From CALBPI01 sp039821605 (GTDB lineage Bacteria > Pseudomonadota > Gammaproteobacteria > Steroidobacterales > Woeseiaceae): a DNA stretch of 64,000 bases. This document shows, piece by piece, positions 59,815 through 64,000 of this stretch. The position numbers and the translations under genes are program-made. The number at the start of each line of letters is the position of its first letter. Within the stretch, counting starts at the first letter, position 1. The stretch is taken from assembly GCA_039821605.1 (NCBI GenBank), contig JBCBNV010000006.1:62001-126000 (forward strand), in the 5' to 3' direction. The notes beneath the pieces were generated by a model. It searched no databases, had not been told where the DNA came from, and was given only the letters and a program-made list of their open reading frames with translations.

Positions 59815-61446
59815 ATGCTGACCTGGTCACGCACCAAACGGCTGATCAGCATCCAGCGGGTGCTCGTCAAGTACAGCCTCGACGACCTGATCAAGACCTC
59901 GCAGGCGCTGCGGCCCCTGCGCTTCGTCTTCATGCTCGGCGGCCGACGGCTCGACCGGGACGCCCCCATTGGCCAGCGCATCCGGCTCGCGCTCGAGGAG
60001 CTGGGCCCGATCTTCATCAAGTTCGGCCAGGCCCTGTCGACGCGTCGCGATCTGTTGCCCAACGACATCGCCGACGAACTCGCCAAGCTGCAGGACCAGG
60101 TGCCACCCTTTGACGGCGCGTTGGCGCGCGACATCATCAATCGCGCCTACGGCTTCGACCTGTCGGAGATCTTCGCCGAGTTCGAAGAGACACCCATGGC
60201 GGCCGCGTCGATCGCGCAGGTCCACCCGGCGCGGCTGCACGATGGCACCAAAGTCGTTATCAAGGTGTTGCGGCCCGGCATGCGCGAGGTCATCCAGCGC
60301 GACCTGGACGTCATGTACGGCATGGCCGAGCTGACGCAGCGCTATCTGCCCGACGGCGAGCGACTGCGCCCCGTAGAGGTCGTCGCCGAGTACGACAAGA
60401 CCATCATGGACGAGCTCGATTTGCTGCGCGAAGCGGCTAACGGCTCGCAGCTCAAGCGCAACTTCGAGCACTCGAGCCTGCTCTACGTACCCGAGGTCTA
60501 CTTCGACTACTGCCGCCGCGAGGTGCTCGTCACGGAGCGCATCTTTGGTGTGCAGGTCAGCGACATGGCCGCCATGCGCGCCGCGGGTACCAATATCCGC
60601 CGCCTGGCCGAGAACGGCGTCGAGATCTTCTTCACCCAGGTGTTCCGGCATAACTTCTTCCACGCCGACATGCACCCGGGCAACATCTTCGTCGACATCA
60701 GCGACCCCGACTTTCCCGTCTACCAGTCCGTGGACTGGGGGATCATCGGCACGCTGTCCTATGAGGACCAGCGTTACCTGGCCGAGAATTTCCTCGCCTT
60801 CTTCGACCGCGACTACCACCGCGTCGCGCAGCTACACGTCGATTCAGGCTGGGTGCCGCCCGACACGCGTGTCGACGAACTCGAGTTCGCAGTGCGCACC
60901 GTCTGTGAGCCGATCTTCAACAAGCCACTGGCCGAGATCAGCTTCGGCACCGTACTCATGCGCCTGTTCGAGACGGCGCGCCGCTTCGAAATGGAAGTGC
61001 AGCCGCAGCTCGTGTTGTTGCAGAAGACGTTGCTGAACATCGAGGGGCTGGGGCGCGACCTCTACCCCGAGCTCGACCTGTTCGAAACGGCGCAACCAAT
61101 CCTGCGTACCTGGATGGAAGAGCGGCTGGGCGGCAAGGCCGTCATCGATGACCTGCGCACTCAGTGGCCGGACATTCGTGAGGGCCTTCGCGAGCTGCCA
61201 ACGGTGCTACGGCGCGTGGGCGAGCAGGCCGCCAACGGGCAGCTTCGGGTTCGGATGGATGCCGGGGAATTGCGCGCGTTGCGCGAAGACCTCAAGCGCC
61301 AGGACCGGCGCCGCTACGTGGCCACGGCGGGCATGGCCGCGGCACTCATCGGCGCAGTACTCGTCTTCGAGGTCGACCCGCAGGGCGCGGGCTGGCTGAC
61401 GATGGCTGCGGGTGTGGCCGTCACGCTCTGGGCCCGGCCCCGCTAG
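59815..61446 (+). CDS. ubiB: UbiB protein kinase-like ATPase
   Basis: From ATG 59815 this is a 543-residue protein, the usual length. The ADCK/UbiB signature KxGQ is in LGPIFIKFGQALSTRRDLLP. The Ala-rich nucleotide loop is FEETPMAAASIAQVHPARLH, followed by VVIKVLRPGMREVIQRDLD. The metal-binding segments HNFFHADMHPGNIFVDIS and VDWGIIGTL follow. Two C-terminal helices (YVATAGMAAALIGAVLVFEV and LTMAAGVAVTLWA) anchor it in the inner membrane. It drives ubiquinone assembly by ATP hydrolysis, probably extracting lipid intermediates. Confidence 0.96.
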   Translation: MLTWSRTKRLISIQRVLVKYSLDDLIKTSQALRPLRFVFMLGGRRLDRDAPIGQRIRLALEELGPIFIKFGQALSTRRDLLPNDIADELAKLQDQVPPFDGALARDIINRAYGFDLSEIFAEFEETPMAAASIAQVHPARLHDGTKVVIKVLRPGMREVIQRDLDVMYGMAELTQRYLPDGERLRPVEVVAEYDKTIMDELDLLREAANGSQLKRNFEHSSLLYVPEVYFDYCRREVLVTERIFGVQVSDMAAMRAAGTNIRRLAENGVEIFFTQVFRHNFFHADMHPGNIFVDISDPDFPVYQSVDWGIIGTLSYEDQRYLAENFLAFFDRDYHRVAQLHVDSGWVPPDTRVDELEFAVRTVCEPIFNKPLAEISFGTVLMRLFETARRFEMEVQPQLVLLQKTLLNIEGLGRDLYPELDLFETAQPILRTWMEERLGGKAVIDDLRTQWPDIREGLRELPTVLRRVGEQAANGQLRVRMDAGELRALREDLKRQDRRRYVATAGMAAALIGAVLVFEVDPQGAGWLTMAAGVAVTLWARPR

Positions 61447-61452
61447 AAGCGC

Positions 61453-61489
61453 TTAGCGCGACTCTTTCAGCGCGACCCTTTCAGCGCGA
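61453..61489. repeat. 14-bp tandem repeat over the 3' end of the DUF2799 gene
   Basis: Two near-identical 14-mers, CTCTTTCAGCGCGA (61462-61475) and CCCTTTCAGCGCGA (61476-61489), follow a partial copy TTAGCGCGA (61453-61461). The last copy carries the Ser-Arg-stop codons of the DUF2799 gene, so the others look like slipped duplicates of the gene end. Confidence 0.6.
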
Positions 61490-62113
61490 AGCCTGCATCT
61501 GCTCGTAGTCGTTGAGTCGTTCGCGGCTCGCACCGAGCTCTTCGGCCAGGTAATCGGCGTGATCCTCGAGCTCACCCTTGCGCTCCGCAAGGCGCCGCGT
61601 CTCGGAGAGAATGTGCAGCCGTTCCTCAGGTGTCAGGCCGTCACCGATCATGCGCAGCGTTTCGTGCTCGATGGCCTGATCGATGTCGTCGAGCTCGCGC
61701 TCGGTTTGCGCGAGCTCGGAGGCGATCTGGTTGACGTCACGACGCAGCGTGTAGAGCGTGCGCCCATCTTCGTAGGCGGCCAGGAACGCGGGTTCCGCGG
61801 TTGACGGGCAGACGCCGGCGTAACTGCCGCCGCGTTCACCCAGCGTGTAGCCGTTCTGCGGCCGGCAGAACGTCTGCAGGCCTTCGGCGCGGCCCGCCTG
61901 GTAGGCGTCGAGGTCCGGGGCCACACCGGCTTTGGCGCAGGCCTTGCGGTAGGTGCCGATGGCCGCACCGCTGCGACCAAGCAGGCCGTCTTCGTAGCCC
62001 ACCGTGCGCCAGTCGGACATCTGGCACTCTTCCTCGCTCATGGCGGCGCAGCCACCGAGCAAGCCCAGCGCTGGAACGATGAGCATCGCAAGCAACAGTG
62101 TCTTCAGTTTCAT
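61481..62113 (-). CDS. DUF2799 family lipoprotein
   Basis: From ATG 62113 (preceded by GGGAGG; the earlier GTG would be too close to it) the protein is 210 residues. The lipobox is LGLLGGC (Cys21) and the mature start AAMSEEECQMSDWRTVGYED matches DUF2799. The Gly-rich GRSGAAIGTYRKACAKAG, YQAGRAEGLQTFCRPQNGY and SYAGVCPSTAEPAFLAAYED supply several Cys residues that may form disulfides. A C-terminal Arg/Glu coiled coil ends the protein. The function is unknown; the family occurs widely in gammaproteobacterial envelopes. It converges with ubiB. Confidence 0.9.
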   Translation of the reverse strand: MKLKTLLLAMLIVPALGLLGGCAAMSEEECQMSDWRTVGYEDGLLGRSGAAIGTYRKACAKAGVAPDLDAYQAGRAEGLQTFCRPQNGYTLGERGGSYAGVCPSTAEPAFLAAYEDGRTLYTLRRDVNQIASELAQTERELDDIDQAIEHETLRMIGDGLTPEERLHILSETRRLAERKGELEDHADYLAEELGASRERLNDYEQMQASR

Positions 62114-62208
62114 GGCCACGGTCCTCCCTCAATGGCTACCGACGATACGCCCCGGCGCCTGAACTTCAGGTGAACGCGGTCACAGAATACGTGGGCGGGA
62201 GGACGCCC

Positions 62209-62535
62209 TTATGTCGAATTGGCCGCGAACCAGAATTCGATCTCGTCCGTGGCGACGTCAAAGCGGGCCGCGTGCGGTTCGTTGGGCGAAATCTCGTACC
62301 AGTCACCGGGGCCATAACGCTCTTCACGACCGCCACGCGTGAGCACAAGTTCGCCGCGCGTGATGACGCCCACGTTGTGCGTGTCATGGTCGTGTTCAGC
62401 GATATCGGTGCCGGCGGGATAACTGGCGAACAGCACCTCGCAACCTGCGGCCTCGAGACGGTGGGCGTCGAACGGGCCCTCGAACGCGGGCAAGGCGCGA
62501 AGCAACGCGGGAAATCCTGTCGGGTCGTGACTCAT
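62209..62535 (-). CDS. Small cupin-domain protein
   Basis: From ATG 62535, preceded by AGGAGG, the protein is 108 residues and consists of one cupin barrel. Metal-binding His residues lie in AEHDHDTHNVGVITRGELV, and a second motif GPGDWYEISPNEPHAARFD contributes Pro and His. It is probably cytosolic and binds iron, manganese or zinc. Single-cupin proteins range from sensors to dioxygenase-like enzymes, so no substrate is assigned. It diverges from the amino-acid permease with 100 bp between starts; regulation of, or a shared substrate with, that permease is possible. Confidence 0.88.
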   Translation of the reverse strand: MSHDPTGFPALLRALPAFEGPFDAHRLEAAGCEVLFASYPAGTDIAEHDHDTHNVGVITRGELVLTRGGREERYGPGDWYEISPNEPHAARFDVATDEIEFWFAANST

Positions 62536-62635
62536 ATCGGCAGCCTCCTGTGACGCCCGGGCGGGCGTTTCTGAGCTTGTGGAATAATAGCGCGCTGGAT
62601 CACCCCACCCGTCCGCACCTGGAGACCCCCGCGAT

Positions 62636-63985
62636 ATGACCGACCACGCCCGGGCGCTGTTCCGGCCACGCGCTGCCGTGTCCATCGTCATTGCCAACAT
62701 GGTGGGAACCGGGGTCTTCACGAGTCTTGGCTTCCAGCTCGTCGACATCGAGTCGGGCTTCGCGCTCATGTTGCTGTGGCTGGTTGGTGGTGTCATCGCG
62801 TTCTGTGGCGCCATGAGCTACGCCGAGTTGGGCGCAGCACTGCCGCGCTCGGGCGGCGAGTACAACTTCCTGGGGCGCATCTACCACCCCGCCGCGGGCT
62901 TTGTGTCGGGCTGGGTCTCAGCCACGGTGGGATTTGCGGGGCCGACGGCGTTGGCCGCCATCACCTTCGCAAGCTACCTCGCGGCCGCCGTTCCGGGCGT
63001 ACCCGTTCGCAGCATCGCCATCGCGCTGGTGGTGGCGCTGACCGTGGTGCACGCCACCCACCGCCGCGCCAGTGGCGGCGTGCAGGTGGCTTTCACAGCC
63101 ATCAAGGTGCTGCTCATCATCGGCTTCTGCGTGTTGGCGCTCGGCGCCGTGGATGCCGCGCAGCCGGTCGGGTTCATGCCCGCCGCAGGTGATGGCGGAC
63201 TGGTCGCGAGCGGCGCGTTTGCCGTGAGCCTCATCTATGTCAGTTACGCCTACACGGGTTGGAACGTCGCGACCTACCTGTCGAGCGAACTGGAGTCGCC
63301 GCAAAAGTACCTGCCACGCGTGCTCGGCGGCGGCACGCTCATCGTCATCGCGCTGTACCTGGCACTCAATTACACCTTCCTGCACGTCGCACCCATCGAC
63401 GCGATGCGGGGCAAGGTCGAGATCGGCTATGTCGCAGCCGAGTACGCGTTCGGGCCCAATGGCGCCCGCATCATGGGCGTTATCCTCGCACTGCTGCTGA
63501 TCTCGACCGTGAGCGCCATGATCATCGCGGGCCCCCGGGTCTACCAGGCCATCGGCCAGGACCACCAGCTGTTTGCCTGGCTCGCGCGCACGAACCGCCA
63601 CGGTGTGCCCGCGCTTGCGATCTACGCGCAGGGCGCCCTGACGGTCCTCTTCATTGTGACCTCGCCGTTCCAGTTCATTCTCTTGTTCTCGGGCTTCACG
63701 CTGGCGCTCAATACCTTGGCGGCCGTGGTTGGCGTATTCGTGCTGCGCTGGCGCGAGCCTGACCTGCCGAGACCCTTCAAGGCCTGGGGTTATCCCGTCA
63801 CCCCGATCATCTTCCTGGCGCTCACGGCCTGGACGCTGATCTTTGTGCTCGTGGACGAACCCAAGGCTGGGTTACTGGGACTCGCCGTCGTCGCGCTCGG
63901 GGTGGTGTTCTACTACGCCACGGCGCACGGCCGCGGCCCTGGCCTCGTGGCCGACAACGCGGCAGACGCCCGACCCGAAGGCTGA
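62636..63985 (+). CDS. APC-superfamily amino-acid/polyamine permease
   Basis: The 449-residue protein has about twelve transmembrane helices. The first broken helix motif is IVIANMVGTGVFTSLGF, the substrate backbone site of APC carriers. Helix 3 contains SYAELGAALPRSGGEYNFL and helix 6 GAFAVSLIYVSYAYTGWNVA, a second broken-helix region. It should import amino acids or polyamines with protons or by exchange. Substrate cannot be told from motifs. It is transcribed alone to the right edge, 15 bp before the window ends, and diverges from the cupin gene. Confidence 0.92.
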   Translation: MTDHARALFRPRAAVSIVIANMVGTGVFTSLGFQLVDIESGFALMLLWLVGGVIAFCGAMSYAELGAALPRSGGEYNFLGRIYHPAAGFVSGWVSATVGFAGPTALAAITFASYLAAAVPGVPVRSIAIALVVALTVVHATHRRASGGVQVAFTAIKVLLIIGFCVLALGAVDAAQPVGFMPAAGDGGLVASGAFAVSLIYVSYAYTGWNVATYLSSELESPQKYLPRVLGGGTLIVIALYLALNYTFLHVAPIDAMRGKVEIGYVAAEYAFGPNGARIMGVILALLLISTVSAMIIAGPRVYQAIGQDHQLFAWLARTNRHGVPALAIYAQGALTVLFIVTSPFQFILLFSGFTLALNTLAAVVGVFVLRWREPDLPRPFKAWGYPVTPIIFLALTAWTLIFVLVDEPKAGLLGLAVVALGVVFYYATAHGRGPGLVADNAADARPEG

Positions 63986-64000
63986 CTTAGTCGGTCGGGT

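Noticed and set aside
1..64000. CRISPR array, tRNA or rRNA genes, integrase or transposase
   Set aside because: None was found on reading both strands; the only tyrosine recombinase is the housekeeping XerC.

Overview
The window is G+C-rich chromosomal DNA from a gammaproteobacterium. The evidence is a set of gene arrangements typical of that class: hemC-hemD-hemX-hemY, dapF-DUF484-xerC, hslV-hslU-DUF971-ubiE-ubiJ-ubiB, a UbiK-type protein beside a ComM-type ATPase, and glnK-amtB. The Ycf48-like/DUF1329/DUF1302 trio, the large CarboxypepD_reg-type TonB receptor, the secreted S8 protease, S1/P1 nuclease and GH53 glycanase suggest a free-living degrader of polymers. Genus or family cannot be fixed from the sequence alone. 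GTG starts are frequent. I saw no rRNA, tRNA, CRISPR array or intact insertion sequence.

Layout. 1-4009 (minus): a Ycf48-like repeat protein cut by the window edge, DUF1329 and DUF1302. 4259-5556: an orphan NarL/FixJ regulator, then a shrunken receiver-EAL fusion. 5688-12374: a glycosyltransferase, a GH53 galactanase, an MMPL/RND exporter, an S1/P1 nuclease and a duplicated-domain lipoprotein. 12440-15676: a large secreted subtilase with its own terminator and a CRP-like site upstream. 16045-22607 (minus): a cyanophycin operon, iadA-cphB-cphA-cphA', encoding synthesis of the Asp/Arg storage polymer, its cleavage to beta-Asp-Arg, hydrolysis of that dipeptide, and a second Mur-ligase-like protein without ATP-grasp. 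22662-29225 (minus): an autoregulated tetR-mfp-rnd-oprM efflux operon ending in a 44-codon TonB C-terminal remnant, with a 28-bp operator at its head. 29382-34617 (plus): a tightly overlapping ABC operon with one ATPase, three different HlyD/MacA-like adaptors and one MacB/FtsX permease.

34691-36602 (minus): heme O and heme A synthases. 37386-41189: a TonB receptor and a cytochrome c5. 41277-43074: an NTF2-like protein, then a stretch of lower G+C with an unrecognised gene and a start-less reading frame. 43094-44919 (minus): ComM-like ATPase and UbiK. 45273-46907: glnK-amtB behind a sigma-54 promoter and an NtrC box. 47228-52835: DUF4124, heme genes and an epimerase. 52843-53481 (minus): an orphan ParA-like ATPase. 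53588-61446: housekeeping genes. 61481-63985: a DUF2799 lipoprotein, a small cupin and an amino-acid permease.

The most notable regions are the cyanophycin operon, which together with glnK-amtB suggests nitrogen storage, and the ABC operon with three adaptors. Smaller oddities are the REC-EAL deletion product, the TonB remnant and the 28-bp TetR operator.
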